64,000 nucleotides of DNA from Frigoribacterium endophyticum (lineage in GTDB: Bacteria > Actinomycetota > Actinomycetes > Actinomycetales > Microbacteriaceae): positions 434,001 to 498,000 of the forward strand of contig NZ_JAAOYV010000001.1 in the NCBI RefSeq assembly GCF_011759585.1. Reading direction: 5' to 3'. The notes beneath the pieces are model-generated. The model searched no databases. It was not told where the DNA came from and was given only the letters and a program-made list of their open reading frames with translations. The stretch's first letter is position 1; every line of letters begins with the position of its first letter. Shown one piece after another: positions 1 through 9,611 of this stretch. Both the position numbers and the translations under genes were made by a program.

Positions 1-56
1 CCTGTGGGTCTCCCCGGTGGGAGGTGTGCGCCGGGCCCCGACCTAGACTGGGGCGC

Positions 57-704
57 ATGCCCGCCCAGCAGATCCACCTCGTGCGCCACGGTGAGGTGCA
101 GAACCCCGACCACGTCCTCTACGGCCGACTCGAGGGCTTCGGGCTCAGCGAGCTCGGCCACCGCATGGCGGCCTCGTCGGCCGCGATGCTGCAGGCGCAG
201 GGCGCCCCGGTCGCCGCGATCGTCGCCAGCCCGCTGCAGCGCACGCGCGAGAGCGCGGCTCCGTGGGCCGAGGCCTTCGAGCTGCCGGTGCAGGTCGACG
301 AGCGCCTCATCGAGCCGACCAACAAGTACGAGGGGCGCCGCAGCGACTTCACGGTCGCGAAGCAGCTGGCCGTGCCCGCCGAGTGGCCGTGGATCGTCAA
401 CCCGCTCAAGCCGAGCTGGGGCGAGGCCTACGTCAGCATCGCCGCCCGCATGCTCGCCGCGGTCGACGAGGCCTGGTCGAGCGTCGACGGCGGCGACGTC
501 GTCCTCGTCAGCCACCAGCTGCCCATCTGGATGGTGCACCGCAGCGTCACCGGCGCGCGCCTCTTCCACGACCCGCGTCGCCGCCGCTGCTCGCTGTCGA
601 GCGTGACGACCCTCGAGCGCCGCGGCGACCGCTTCGTCGAGGTGGGCTATCAGGATCCCGCGGCAGACTTGCTCGCGAACGCCGTCGACCTGGGAGCAGT
701 GTGA
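57..704 (+). CDS. histidine phosphatase family protein
   Basis: This 215-residue protein belongs to the histidine phosphatase (phosphoglycerate-mutase-like) superfamily, which removes phosphate from small molecules or proteins through a phospho-histidine intermediate. The catalytic RHG motif is at residues 10-12 and the second active-site histidine lies in a VSHQ motif near residue 152. I chose ATG 57 because a TAGACT box (43-48) lies 8 bases upstream, fitting a leaderless mRNA; an upstream in-frame start would run through this box. The last bases overlap the start of the resA-like gene by 4 bp, so the two are probably co-transcribed. The substrate cannot be told from sequence. Confidence 0.85.
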   Translation: MPAQQIHLVRHGEVQNPDHVLYGRLEGFGLSELGHRMAASSAAMLQAQGAPVAAIVASPLQRTRESAAPWAEAFELPVQVDERLIEPTNKYEGRRSDFTVAKQLAVPAEWPWIVNPLKPSWGEAYVSIAARMLAAVDEAWSSVDGGDVVLVSHQLPIWMVHRSVTGARLFHDPRRRRCSLSSVTTLERRGDRFVEVGYQDPAADLLANAVDLGAV

Positions 705-1363
705 CCACCCGAGCACCGTCCGACGGGGCCTCCGCGGCCCCGTCCACCACCCGTCCGTCCCTGCGTCGGCGCACCGTCCGCGGCCTCGCCGCCGCGGCCG
801 TGCTCGCCCTCGCCCTCGCCGGCTGCACGTCGGCGAACGACGGCCTCGCGCAGCAGTACGCCGACGGCGGCACCGAGAACTACATCTCCGGCGAGGGCAC
901 CGTGACGGAGGTCCCCGTCGACGAGCGACGCGACCCGGTCGAGTTCACGGCGACGACCGACGCGGGGGACGAGGTCTCGCGCTCCGACCTCGACGGCCAG
1001 GTCGTCGTTCTCAACTTCTGGTACGCCAGCTGCCCGCCCTGTCGGCAGGAGGCGCCCGACCTGCAGCAGCTCAGCGAGGCCCACGAGGGCGACGGCGTGC
1101 AGTTCCTCGGCGTGAACGTGCGCGACCAGGCCAAGACGTCGCTCGCCTTCGCCGAGAAGTTCGGCGTCACCTACCCCTCGGTCGTCGACACCAACGACGG
1201 CACCGTGCAGCTCGCGCTGGCGGGCACCATCGCCCCGAACTCCGTGCCGACGACGATCGTGCTCGACAAGCAGGGCCGCATCGCCGCGCGCATCCTGGGC
1301 GGGCTGCAGGGCCCCAGCATCCTCGACCAGCTGATCAAAGACGCCGTCGCCGAGCAGGCCTAG
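701..1363 (+). CDS. resA: TlpA/ResA-like thiol-disulfide lipoprotein
   Basis: A 220-residue extracytoplasmic thioredoxin-fold protein. The N-terminus has a twin-arginine-like basic patch, a hydrophobic stretch and a lipobox (LAGC), so it is likely a lipoprotein anchored outside the membrane. The redox motif CPPC is at about residues 111-114, preceded by WYAS as in the TlpA/ResA family. Such proteins keep the CXXCH cysteines of apocytochrome c reduced before heme attachment. It starts at GTG 701, overlaps the phosphatase by 4 bp and is followed directly by ccdA, then resB and ccsB, which supports the cytochrome c maturation role. Confidence 0.9.
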   Translation: MTTRAPSDGASAAPSTTRPSLRRRTVRGLAAAAVLALALAGCTSANDGLAQQYADGGTENYISGEGTVTEVPVDERRDPVEFTATTDAGDEVSRSDLDGQVVVLNFWYASCPPCRQEAPDLQQLSEAHEGDGVQFLGVNVRDQAKTSLAFAEKFGVTYPSVVDTNDGTVQLALAGTIAPNSVPTTIVLDKQGRIAARILGGLQGPSILDQLIKDAVAEQA

Positions 1364-2128
1364 GTGTACCAGGGCAACCCCTTCTTCGACGCGGTCGCCG
1401 GCGGGCAGCTGGCCGTCGCGCTGCCCGTGGCGGTGCTGGCGGGCCTGATCTCGTTCCTGTCGCCCTGCGTCCTCCCGCTCGTGCCCGGCTACCTCGGCTA
1501 CGTCGGCGGCCTGACCGGCGGCGCCCGCGACGACGCCGGCCGCGCCCGTGACCGTCGCCGGGTGGTCATCGGCGTGCTCCTCTTCATCGCCGGTTTCTCG
1601 GTCGTCTTCGTCGGGGCGAACCTCGCCTTCGGCGCCGTCGGCTTCTGGCTGATCCAGTGGCGCGAGCTGATCGTGCGCGTGATGGGGCTCGTCGTGATCG
1701 CGCTCGGCCTCGTCTTCATCGGCCAGTTCACGGTGCTGCAGCGCACCCTCAAGCCGGGCTTCACCCCGGCGACCGGCCTCGCCGGCGCCCCGCTGCTCGG
1801 CATCGTGTTCGGCCTCGGCTGGACCCCGTGCGTCGGGCCGACGCTCGCCGCCATCACGGCGATGTCGCTGAACACCGGGTCGGTCGGCCAGAGCGTGCTG
1901 CTCGGCGTGGCCTACTGCATCGGCCTCGGCGTGCCCTTCCTGCTCGTCGCCCTCGGCCTCGGCTGGGCGTCGCGCTCCATCTCGTTCGTCAAGCGGCACA
2001 TCCGCGTCGTCAACATCGTCGGAGGTTCCGTCCTGGTGGTCATCGGTCTTCTCATGGTCACCGGGCTCTGGTCCGCGCTGATGTCCGAGGTCGGGGCGGT
2101 GATCGCGGGCTATGGCACGATCGTCTGA
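1364..2128 (+). CDS. ccdA: cytochrome c biogenesis protein CcdA
   Basis: A 254-residue polytopic membrane protein of the CcdA/DsbD-beta family. It moves reducing power from cytoplasmic thioredoxin across the membrane to the ResA-type thioredoxin. About six hydrophobic segments are visible. The two family cysteine motifs are present: [12 protein letters not shown] near residue 33 and a WTPCVGPTL motif near residue 155. The GTG start follows the resA stop with no gap, which implies translational coupling. It overlaps the next gene by 17 bp. Confidence 0.95.
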   Translation: MYQGNPFFDAVAGGQLAVALPVAVLAGLISFLSPCVLPLVPGYLGYVGGLTGGARDDAGRARDRRRVVIGVLLFIAGFSVVFVGANLAFGAVGFWLIQWRELIVRVMGLVVIALGLVFIGQFTVLQRTLKPGFTPATGLAGAPLLGIVFGLGWTPCVGPTLAAITAMSLNTGSVGQSVLLGVAYCIGLGVPFLLVALGLGWASRSISFVKRHIRVVNIVGGSVLVVIGLLMVTGLWSALMSEVGAVIAGYGTIV

Positions 2129-3965
2129 CCGCGCGCCCGGCGCGACCGGCACCCCCGACGCCGTCGACAGCACCGAGGTCACCGACGGCTCCGACGCCGT
2201 CGGCGACCCGCTGAGGCCGAGCGACCACTACGACTCGGTCGCCCCCGCCGAGCCCGCCGACGGCGACGCGGCCGCGTCCGCCGGTGGCGACCGCGACGGC
2301 GGGGTCACGAACCCGCGCCTCGGCCTGGTCGGCTACCTGCGCTTCTTCTGGCGCCAGCTGACGAGCATGAAGACGGCGCTCTTCCTCCTCATGCTGCTCG
2401 CGGTGGCGGCGATCCCCGGCTCGCTCGTGCCGCAGCGCACCTCCGACCCGAACGGCGTGGTCCAGTACCGGGCCGACCACCCCGACCTCTTCCCCGTGCT
2501 CGACAAGCTGGGCGTCTTCGACACCTACTCGTCGCCGTGGTTCTCCGCCGTCTACCTGCTGCTGTTCATCTCGCTGATCGGCTGCATCATCCCACGCACG
2601 AAGCACCACTTCGAGGCGCTCCGGGCCCGCCCGCCGAGGACGCCCGCGCGGCTCTCCCGCCTGGCCGGCTACCGCTCGGTCACGCTGGAGGCCGGTGAGG
2701 GAGGCGCGTCGGGCGTCGACCTCGACCCCGCCGCCGCCGTCACGGCGGCCCGCGCCCAGCTGAAGCGCGCCGGCTACCGCACCGAGGTCTTCGGCGACTC
2801 GGTCAGCGCCGAGCGCGGCTACCTCCGCGAGACCGGCAACCTCGTCTTCCACTCGGCGCTCGTCGGGGTGCTGCTCACCGTCGGCGTCGGCGGGGGGTTC
2901 GGCTACACCGGCCAGCGCGTGATCGTCGAGGGCCAGACCTTCACGAACGCGCTCGTGTCGTACGACTCGTTCAACCCCGGCCGGTGGTTCAGCGACTCGC
3001 AGCTGTCGCCGTACAACATCACGCTCGACAAGTTCCGCACGACGTACGAAGAGACCAACACCGACGCGCTGGGGCAGCCGACCGACTACACGGCCGACGT
3101 CACGACCCGGACGCAGGGCGGCGACCCGCGGTCGACGCAGATCAAGGTCAACAGCCCGCTCGCCATCGGCGGCTCGACCGTGTACCTGCTCGGCAACGGC
3201 TACGCGGTCGACGTGACCGTCACCGCGCCCGACGGCAGCGAGCCGTTCACCGACACGATCCCCTTCCTCCCGCAGGACGCGAACCTCACGTCGCAGGGGG
3301 TCGTCAAGGTGCCCGACGGGCTCTCCGAGCAGGTCGGCATGATCGGCTTCTTCTACCCGTCGGCGGTCGAGACCGGGGACGGCTCGGGGATCCTCGCCTC
3401 CAGCTACCCCGACCTCCTCAACCCGGTGCTGAGCCTCAACGTCTACGACGGCGACCTCGCGCTCGACGACGGCGTGCCGCAGTCGGTCTACTCGCTGAAG
3501 ACCGACGACATGACCGAGATCGCCGGCGCGGGGGCGGAGAACGGCCAGAAGGCCCTCCAGCTCAGCCCGGGCGAGACGGTCGACCTGCCGAACGGCCTCG
3601 GCACGATCACGTTCAACGACGTGAAGCGCTTCGCGTCGCTCGACGTGCACCACGACCCCTCGCAGGTGTGGGTGCTGCTCTTCGCCGTGCTCACCTTCGG
3701 CGGCCTGCTCACGGCCCTCTTCGTGCCCCGTCGCCGCGTCTGGGTCGCGGCCACGGCCACCGGCACCGGCCTCCGGCTCGAGTACGCCGGCCTCGCGCGA
3801 GGGGAGGACCCGACGCTCGACCGGGCCGTCGGCGAGGTCGCCCGCACGCACCTCACGACCCTCGGCGTGCCCGCCGAGGCGGCGAAGGCGGCGTCGCGCC
3901 CCGGCTCGACGTCGAACGACACGGGGCCCTCCGCGTCGCGCGGCGGACGTAGGATCACTCCGTGA
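2112..3965 (+). CDS. resB: cytochrome c biogenesis protein ResB
   Basis: A 617-residue ResB/Ccs1-type membrane protein, part of the system II heme lyase that delivers heme and joins it to apocytochrome c on the outer face of the membrane. After a roughly 65-residue acidic, disordered N-terminal tail, transmembrane segments appear near residues 90-110, 140-160 and 245-260. They are followed by a large extracytoplasmic domain and a last membrane helix near residue 525. The length is at the upper end for the family because of the N-terminal tail. It overlaps ccdA by 17 bp and ccsB by 4 bp. Confidence 0.94.
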   Translation: MARSSDRAPGATGTPDAVDSTEVTDGSDAVGDPLRPSDHYDSVAPAEPADGDAAASAGGDRDGGVTNPRLGLVGYLRFFWRQLTSMKTALFLLMLLAVAAIPGSLVPQRTSDPNGVVQYRADHPDLFPVLDKLGVFDTYSSPWFSAVYLLLFISLIGCIIPRTKHHFEALRARPPRTPARLSRLAGYRSVTLEAGEGGASGVDLDPAAAVTAARAQLKRAGYRTEVFGDSVSAERGYLRETGNLVFHSALVGVLLTVGVGGGFGYTGQRVIVEGQTFTNALVSYDSFNPGRWFSDSQLSPYNITLDKFRTTYEETNTDALGQPTDYTADVTTRTQGGDPRSTQIKVNSPLAIGGSTVYLLGNGYAVDVTVTAPDGSEPFTDTIPFLPQDANLTSQGVVKVPDGLSEQVGMIGFFYPSAVETGDGSGILASSYPDLLNPVLSLNVYDGDLALDDGVPQSVYSLKTDDMTEIAGAGAENGQKALQLSPGETVDLPNGLGTITFNDVKRFASLDVHHDPSQVWVLLFAVLTFGGLLTALFVPRRRVWVAATATGTGLRLEYAGLARGEDPTLDRAVGEVARTHLTTLGVPAEAAKAASRPGSTSNDTGPSASRGGRRITP

Positions 3966-4981
3966 CCGCCGACCTCGCCTACTACTCGCTCGTCGCCGTC
4001 TACTCGGCGATGGCGATCTACACGATCTCCTTCGTGACCTTCGCCCTCGACCTGGCGAAGCGCTCCGGCGACGCCCAGCAGGCCGCCTCGGCCGTCGCCG
4101 TCCCGGCCGCCCCGGTGGGGTCGTCGGGCGGCACGCTCCGCAAGGGCGCCGGCGGGGGCAGCACCATCGTGCTCGACCGTGCCGACACCGTCACCGGCGG
4201 GGGCGACGTGCCCGGCGCCTCCGGCGGTCGCCGCGCCTCGAAGTTCGAGCGCGTCGCCACGTCGCTGCTCGTGCTCGGCCTGCTCGTGCACGTCGCCTCG
4301 GTCGTGATGCGCGGGATCGCCGCGGGTCGTGTGCCGTGGGCCAACATGTTCGAGTTCTCGCTGACCGGCACGGCGATCATCGTCGGCGTGTACCTCGTCG
4401 TGAAGCTCTTCGTCGACATCTCGTACCTCGGCGCCTACGTCACCGGGCTCAACCTCATCCTGCTGGCGATCGGCACGGTCAACTACTACGTCGCCGTCTC
4501 GCCGCTGCAGCCCGCGCTGCAGTCGGCCTGGCTGGTCATCCACGTGCTCGTGGCCATCCTCGGCACCGGGTTCTTCGCGATCGCGGCCGGCCTCTCCGTC
4601 GCGCAGCTGATCCAGACCAAGCGCGAGCAGGCGAAGCTGGCGAACCTCCGCTTCATGGACACCCTGCCCGCGGCCGACCGCCTGGAGGACCTGGCGTACC
4701 GCGTGGCCCTCGTCGGCTTCGTGCTCTGGACCTTCACCCTCATCGCCGGCGCCGTCTGGGCCGAGCGGGCCTGGGGCCGCTACTGGGGCTGGGACACCAA
4801 GGAGGTCTGGACCTTCATCATCTGGGTGCTCTACGCCGGCTACATCCACGCCCGCGCGACGCGCGGCTGGCGCGGTGCCCGCTCGTCGTGGCTGTCGATC
4901 ATCGGCTTCGCGGCCGTCATGTTCAACTTCTCGATCGTCAACGTGTTCTTCAAGGGACTGCACGCCTACTCGGGCCTCTGA
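3962..4981 (+). CDS. ccsB: c-type cytochrome biogenesis protein CcsB (ResC/CcsA family)
   Basis: A 339-residue heme-handling membrane protein, partner of ResB in the system II cytochrome c synthetase. The signature tryptophan-rich motif WGRYWGWDTKEVW lies near residue 272, and several histidines sit at membrane edges as expected for heme ligands. About eight membrane helices are visible, with an unusual low-complexity loop at residues 40-95. GTG 3962 overlaps the resB stop by 4 bp. A TAGGAT box (3950-3955) lies 6 bases upstream, so an internal leaderless transcript is possible in addition to read-through. Confidence 0.95.
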   Translation: MTADLAYYSLVAVYSAMAIYTISFVTFALDLAKRSGDAQQAASAVAVPAAPVGSSGGTLRKGAGGGSTIVLDRADTVTGGGDVPGASGGRRASKFERVATSLLVLGLLVHVASVVMRGIAAGRVPWANMFEFSLTGTAIIVGVYLVVKLFVDISYLGAYVTGLNLILLAIGTVNYYVAVSPLQPALQSAWLVIHVLVAILGTGFFAIAAGLSVAQLIQTKREQAKLANLRFMDTLPAADRLEDLAYRVALVGFVLWTFTLIAGAVWAERAWGRYWGWDTKEVWTFIIWVLYAGYIHARATRGWRGARSSWLSIIGFAAVMFNFSIVNVFFKGLHAYSGL

Positions 4982-4991
4982 TCCGACCCTC

Positions 4992-5017
4992 GGCCCCGTG
5001 CGGCCGGCCCCGGGGCC
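4992..5017. terminator. bidirectional hairpin between ccsB and menC
   Basis: A 7-bp perfect GC stem (GGCCCCG/CGGGGCC) with a 12-base loop lies in the 37-bp space between the convergent ccsB and menC genes. There is no clear T-run, as is common in high-GC actinobacteria. It could end transcripts from both sides. Confidence 0.5.
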
Positions 5018-5018
5018 C

Positions 5019-6032
5019 TCAGGAGTCGCGGGTCGCAGACAGCACGTCGTGGCAGGCCCGCAGGCGGTCCCGCCACCAGCGCTGCCTCTCGTCGGGGGCA
5101 GCGTGCTCGCGCAGCAGGTCGTGGTCGACCTCCACCCGGCGCACCTCGATCGCCCCGTCGACCGGGAGCAGCGGCCGCCGGGTGACGTCCGCCGCCAGCA
5201 GCGCGGCCGTGCCGAGTCCGCAGTCGTGCTCGAGGCCGGGCAGCGTCGCCGCGAGGTGGGCGCCCGTGCTGAGGCCGACGGAGGTGTCGAGGGCGCTCGA
5301 GACCACGACGGGCAGGCCCGCCGCCTCGACGACCTCGAGCGCCGCGCGGATCCCGCCGAGCGGCTGGGCCTTGATCACGAGCAGGTCGGCGGCGCCCGCG
5401 CGGGCGACCGCCAGGGGGTCGTCGGCTCGCCGCACGCTCTCGTCGGCGGCGACCAGGACACCGAGACCGGCCGTGCGGCGTCGCAGCTCGGCGAGCTCGG
5501 GCACCGTGGCGCAGGGCTGCTCCGCGTACTCCAGGGCGTACGGGGCCAGCGCGAGCAGCGCCTCCTCGGCCTCGTCGACCGACCAGCCGCCGTTGGCGTC
5601 CACGCGCACGCGGCCCTCGGGGCCGACGTGGCGCCGGGCGGCGGCGACCCGGGCGACGTCGTCGGCGAGCGTCTGCGTGCGGTCGGCGACCTTCACCTTC
5701 ACGGTGCGGCAGCCGGGGAAGCGCGCGAGCACCCCGGGGACCTCGTCGGGGCCGACGGCGGGCAGGGTCGCGTTCACGCGCACGGTGTCGACCCGGGCGA
5801 CGTGCGGCGCGCCCCAGCCGAAGTCGACGGATGCGGCGAGCCAGGTGGCGGCCTCGGCGGGGAGGTACTCGACGAACGGGCTGAACTCGGTCCAGCCCCG
5901 CGGCCCCTCGACCAGCAGGGCCTCGCGCACGACGATGCCGCGGAACCGGGTGCGCAGCGGCAGGGCCACCACGTGGGCACCGTCGAGCAGCTCGCCGACG
6001 GGCGGGAGGACGGCAGGTACGACGCTCGGCAC
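5019..6032 (-). CDS. menC: o-succinylbenzoate synthase
   Basis: A 337-residue enolase-superfamily enzyme that dehydrates SHCHC to o-succinylbenzoate in menaquinone synthesis. The family catalytic set is visible in order: VKVKV (KxK lysine), RVDANGGW (metal Asp), LEYAEQP (metal Glu), AADES (metal Asp) and the second-face lysine in LLVIKAQPLGG. It starts at GTG 6032 with a CAGACT box 6 bases upstream. It is the only men gene on the minus strand here apart from menF and is divergent from the small membrane protein at 6075. menB, menE and menA follow on the other strand. Confidence 0.93.
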   Translation of the reverse strand: MPSVVPAVLPPVGELLDGAHVVALPLRTRFRGIVVREALLVEGPRGWTEFSPFVEYLPAEAATWLAASVDFGWGAPHVARVDTVRVNATLPAVGPDEVPGVLARFPGCRTVKVKVADRTQTLADDVARVAAARRHVGPEGRVRVDANGGWSVDEAEEALLALAPYALEYAEQPCATVPELAELRRRTAGLGVLVAADESVRRADDPLAVARAGAADLLVIKAQPLGGIRAALEVVEAAGLPVVVSSALDTSVGLSTGAHLAATLPGLEHDCGLGTAALLAADVTRRPLLPVDGAIEVRRVEVDHDLLREHAAPDERQRWWRDRLRACHDVLSATRDS

Positions 6033-6074
6033 GTCTCCAGTCTGTCACCGGGACGGCCGCTAGGGTCGGTCACC

Positions 6075-6497
6075 ATGGCCGTTCCCGAGACCGACCCGAC
6101 CGAGCCCGGCGGGCCCCGCGACCCCCGGCAGCGCCCCGAGCAGCCCGGCTCCGCCGCCGCCGACGACGGCCTCGCGGTCTTCGACGAGGCCACCCACGAC
6201 GAGGCCGCCCAGCCGGCCCGCAGCCGGCGGCTCGGCGTCGTGACCCTCGGACTCGGCCTCCTCCTCCTCGCGCTCGACGGCCTGGCGGTCGGCCTCCTCG
6301 CCGCCGACCTCGTCACCGCCGCGGCCTCGATCGCGCTCGTCACGATGCTCGCGTCGGTCGTCGTGGGCGTCGTCGCGCTCGTCGCCGTGGCGCTCCGCCG
6401 CGGTCGGTGGCCGGGCGTCGCCGCCGTGCTGGTCTGCGTGCTCGCGAACCCGTTCGTCTTCGTCTACCTGCTGGGCCGCGCGCTGCCGCAGTTCTAG
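6075..6497 (+). CDS. small membrane protein, function unknown
   Basis: A 140-residue protein with a polar, proline- and acid-rich N-terminal half (about residues 1-52) followed by three hydrophobic segments near 53-72, 80-105 and 114-135. I do not recognise a named family. ATG 6075 is preceded by TAGGGT (6061-6066) with an 8-base gap, which fits a leaderless mRNA. It sits between menC and menB, but nothing in the sequence shows a menaquinone role. Confidence 0.7.
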   Translation: MAVPETDPTEPGGPRDPRQRPEQPGSAAADDGLAVFDEATHDEAAQPARSRRLGVVTLGLGLLLLALDGLAVGLLAADLVTAAASIALVTMLASVVVGVVALVAVALRRGRWPGVAAVLVCVLANPFVFVYLLGRALPQF

Positions 6498-6558
6498 GCC
6501 CGTCCGCGCAGGCCCTGCTCGAGGCCCCGCCCCCGCCGCCGGTCGTAGGCTGGCGGGC

Positions 6559-7467
6559 ATGCGCGACACCGTCTCCGACCTCTTCGACCCGACCGAGTGG
6601 CGCGAGGTGCCCGGCTTCGCCGACCTCACCGACGTCACGTACCACCTCGACGTCGATGGCCGCGTGGCGCGAGTCGCCATCGACCGCCCCGAGGTCCGCA
6701 ACGCCTTCCGGCCGCGCACGGTCGACGAGCTGTACCGCACGCTCGACCACGCGCGGCAGCAGAGCCGGGTCGGCGTGGTGCTGCTGACCGGCAACGGACC
6801 CAGCGCGAAGGACGGCGGCTGGGCCTTCTGCAGCGGCGGCGACCAGCGCATCCGCGGCCGCGACGGCTACAAGGCCGAGGGCGACGAGGCGAACGTGGCC
6901 GACCCCGCCTCGGCCGGCCGCCTCCACATCCTCGAGGTGCAGCGGCTGATCCGCTTCATGCCCAAGGTCGTCGTCGCCGTGGTGCCCGGGTGGGCCGCGG
7001 GCGGCGGCCACTCGCTGCACGTCGTGTGCGACCTCACGATCGCCAGCCGCGAGCACGGCAGGTTCAAGCAGACCGACGCTGACGTCGGCTCGTTCGACGC
7101 CGGCTACGGCAGCGCCTACTTCGCGAAGCAGATCGGCCAGAAGCTCGCCCGCGAGGTGTTCTTCCTCGCCGAGGAGTACAGCGCCGACCGTGCGCACGAG
7201 ATGGGCGCGGTCAACCGCGTCGTGCCACACGCCGACCTCGAGAAGGAGGCGCTGGCGATGGCCCGCGTCGTGCTCACGAAGTCGCCCACCGCGATCCGCA
7301 TGCTCAAGTTCGCCTTCAACGCGACCGACGACGGCATCGTGGGCCAGCAGGTCTTCGCGGGCGAGGCGACGCGCCTGGCGTACGGCACCGACGAGGCCGT
7401 CGAGGGCCGCGACTCCTTCCTCGAGAAGCGCGAGCCCGACTGGTCGCCCTTCCCGTGGCAGTACTGA
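6559..7467 (+). CDS. menB: 1,4-dihydroxy-2-naphthoyl-CoA synthase
   Basis: A 302-residue crotonase-fold enzyme that cyclises o-succinylbenzoyl-CoA to 1,4-dihydroxy-2-naphthoyl-CoA. The N-terminal part carries the family EWREVPGF-type segment. The oxyanion-hole regions CSGGDQRIRG and GWAAGGGHSLHV and the substrate loop TDADVGSFDAGYG are typical of MenB rather than of other enoyl-CoA hydratases. TAGGCT (6546-6551) lies 7 bases before ATG 6559. menE follows 28 bp downstream. Confidence 0.96.
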   Translation: MRDTVSDLFDPTEWREVPGFADLTDVTYHLDVDGRVARVAIDRPEVRNAFRPRTVDELYRTLDHARQQSRVGVVLLTGNGPSAKDGGWAFCSGGDQRIRGRDGYKAEGDEANVADPASAGRLHILEVQRLIRFMPKVVVAVVPGWAAGGGHSLHVVCDLTIASREHGRFKQTDADVGSFDAGYGSAYFAKQIGQKLAREVFFLAEEYSADRAHEMGAVNRVVPHADLEKEALAMARVVLTKSPTAIRMLKFAFNATDDGIVGQQVFAGEATRLAYGTDEAVEGRDSFLEKREPDWSPFPWQY

Positions 7468-7495
7468 GGGCGGCGGGGCCGGGGAGGCGCGGGGC

Positions 7496-8635
7496 ATGAC
7501 CCGGCCCTTGGTCGCGGTCGACGCCCGCTCGCCCGAGCGCGTCCTGCTCGCGCTGCGGGAGGCGCTGGCGGGCGGCCCGGCGGTCGCCCCGCGGACGGAC
7601 GACGTCGTGCCGGCCGACCTGCCGACGACCGTGCCGCTGCCGGTCGCCCTCGTGATCGAGACGAGCGGCTCGAGCGGCCGCCCCAAGCGGGTCGCGCTCG
7701 GCACCGACGCCCTCCTGGCCGGCGCGGCCGCCGCCGACGGGGCGCTGGGCGGGCCGGGGCAGTGGCTCCTCGCCCTCCCCGCGCACTACGTGGCCGGCAC
7801 CAACGTGCTCGTGCGGTCGATCGCGGCCGGCACCGAGCCGGAGCTGCTCGCGCCCGGCCACTTCGACGCCGCGGCCTTCGCGCGGGCGGCCGCCCGCCTG
7901 ACGCACCCGGTGCGGTACACCTCGCTCGTCCCGGCGCAGCTGGTGACCGCGCTCGACGCCGCCGAGCACGACGAGGGCGTCGCCACGGCGCTCCGCGGCT
8001 TCACGGCCGTGCTGGTGGGCGGGCAGGCGACGCCGGCCTCCGTCGTCGACCGGGCCCGCGCCTCCGGGGTCCGCGTGGTGCGCACCTACGGGTCGAGCGA
8101 GACGAGCGGCGGCTGCGTGTACGACGGCCGGCCCGTGGGGCAGGCCCGGGTGGCCGTCGTGGACGGCCAGGTCGAGCTCTCCGGCCCGTCGCTCGCCGAG
8201 GGCTACCTCGACGACGAGGCCCGGACGGCCGCCGCGTTCGTCGAGCGGGACGGGCGGCGCTGGTACCGCACGGGCGACGCGGGCACGGTGAGCGACGAGG
8301 GCCTCCTCACGGTGACCGGGCGCCTCGACGACGTCGTGGTCTCGGGCGGCGAGAAGGTGTCGCTCGGGGCCGTCGAGCGGGTCGTGCGCGAGCTGCCGGG
8401 CTGGGCCGGGGCTGTCGTCGTCCGGTCGACGCACGAGCGCTGGGGCGAGGTCCCCGTCGTGGTGCGCGCGGGGGAGTGCCCGGAGGGCGGCACGCTGGCC
8501 GAGCTCCGCGCGGCCGTGGTGGCCGAGGCGGGCCGCGCCGCCGCGCCCGACCGGGTGGTGCTCGTGACGCGGCTGCCCCTGCTGCCGAGCGGCAAGCCCG
8601 ACCGGCTCGCGCTGGAGCGCCTCGTCGCGCCCTGA
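7496..8635 (+). CDS. menE: o-succinylbenzoate-CoA ligase
   Basis: A 379-residue AMP-forming acyl-CoA ligase that activates o-succinylbenzoate for MenB. Motifs in order are ETSGSSGRPKRV (phosphate loop), RTYGSSETSGG (adenine region), RTGDAG (ribose-binding Asp) and a C-terminal PSGKPDR lysine motif. It is shorter than typical family members (about 450-500 residues) because the N-terminal domain is reduced, as is common for actinobacterial MenE. ATG 7496 has a GGGGAGG ribosome-binding site about 8 bases upstream, which overlaps one copy of the dispersed decamer. Confidence 0.92.
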   Translation: MTRPLVAVDARSPERVLLALREALAGGPAVAPRTDDVVPADLPTTVPLPVALVIETSGSSGRPKRVALGTDALLAGAAAADGALGGPGQWLLALPAHYVAGTNVLVRSIAAGTEPELLAPGHFDAAAFARAAARLTHPVRYTSLVPAQLVTALDAAEHDEGVATALRGFTAVLVGGQATPASVVDRARASGVRVVRTYGSSETSGGCVYDGRPVGQARVAVVDGQVELSGPSLAEGYLDDEARTAAAFVERDGRRWYRTGDAGTVSDEGLLTVTGRLDDVVVSGGEKVSLGAVERVVRELPGWAGAVVVRSTHERWGEVPVVVRAGECPEGGTLAELRAAVVAEAGRAAAPDRVVLVTRLPLLPSGKPDRLALERLVAP

Positions 8636-8666
8636 CCGCGCCCGGGGCGGGAACTACACTCGTCGG

Positions 8667-9611
8667 GTGGCCAAGACGACGACATCCAGGACGAAGCGCA
8701 GCGGACGACCGGGCGGCCGCCCGGGGAAGCAGCCCGCACGTCGGGTCACGGCCCGCGACTGGATCGGCGGGGCCCGGCTCCGCACCCTGCCGCTCGCCGT
8801 CGCGCCGGTCGCCCTCGGCACCGGCGTCGCCCGCGCGAACGGCGACTGGGACCTGCTGCTCGCCCTGCTCTGCCTCGCCGTCGCGGTGTTCCTGCAGGTC
8901 GGCGTCAACTACTCGAACGACTACTCCGACGGCATCCGCGGCACCGACGAGTTCCGGGTCGGGCCCGCCCGCCTGACGGGCTCGGGCGCCGTCCGGCCCC
9001 GCACGGTGCTGCGCGTCGCCCTCGTCTCGTTCGCCGTCGCCGCGGTCGCCGGCGTCGCGGTCGTCGTGCTCACGCAGCAGTGGTGGATGCTGGCGGTCGG
9101 CGCCGCCGCCGTGGTCGCCGCCTGGTTCTACACCGGCGGAAAGCGCCCCTACGGCTACAACGCGCTCGGCGAGGTCTTCGTCTTCGTCTTCTTCGGCCTC
9201 GTGGCGACGGTCGGCACGACCTTCGTTCAGCTCGGGCGCTTCCCCGCCGACGCCTGGGTCGCGGGCGTCTCCGCCGGGCTGTTCGCCTGCGCCGTGCTGA
9301 TGGTCAACAACATCCGCGACATCCCCCAGGACCGCGCGGCAGGCAAGCGCACCCTGGCGGTCGTCGTCGGCGACCCGGTGGCCCGGGCGCTCTACGCGTC
9401 GTTCCTGCTGCTGCCGTTCCTCATCCTCGTGTACTTCGGCTTCCTGTACTTCCACGCGCCGTACGTGTACTTCACGCTGCTGACGGCCGTGCCCGCGGCC
9501 GTCATCGGCGTCACGGGCAAGACCCCGAAGGAGCTGATCCTCGCCCTGCAGCTGGCGTCGCTCACGGCGCTCCTGTACGGGCTCGCCCTCGCCGCCGTGC
9601 TGTTCGCCTAG
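8667..9611 (+). CDS. menA: 1,4-dihydroxy-2-naphthoate polyprenyltransferase
   Basis: A 314-residue UbiA-superfamily membrane enzyme that attaches the polyprenyl chain to 1,4-dihydroxy-2-naphthoate to give demethylmenaquinone. The two aspartate-rich metal/diphosphate motifs are NDYSDGIRGTD (near residue 90) and NNIRDIPQDRAAGKRT (near residue 213), which match MenA rather than UbiA. A basic tail of about 30 residues precedes the first helix. GTG 8667 has a TACACT box 6 bases upstream. Its stop overlaps the stop of the convergent DUF4229 gene by 3 bases. Confidence 0.95.
   Translation: MAKTTTSRTKRSGRPGGRPGKQPARRVTARDWIGGARLRTLPLAVAPVALGTGVARANGDWDLLLALLCLAVAVFLQVGVNYSNDYSDGIRGTDEFRVGPARLTGSGAVRPRTVLRVALVSFAVAAVAGVAVVVLTQQWWMLAVGAAAVVAAWFYTGGKRPYGYNALGEVFVFVFFGLVATVGTTFVQLGRFPADAWVAGVSAGLFACAVLMVNNIRDIPQDRAAGKRTLAVVVGDPVARALYASFLLLPFLILVYFGFLYFHAPYVYFTLLTAVPAAVIGVTGKTPKELILALQLASLTALLYGLALAAVLFA

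Noticed and set aside
650-2182. Long minus-strand open frame across resA and ccdA
   Set aside because: It is opposite well-supported genes, consists of Arg/His/Asp/Gly-rich low-complexity sequence, and is a by-product of high GC. Many similar long frames elsewhere (for example 2058-3851, 23092-27489, 44961-47951 on the minus strand) were rejected for the same reason.
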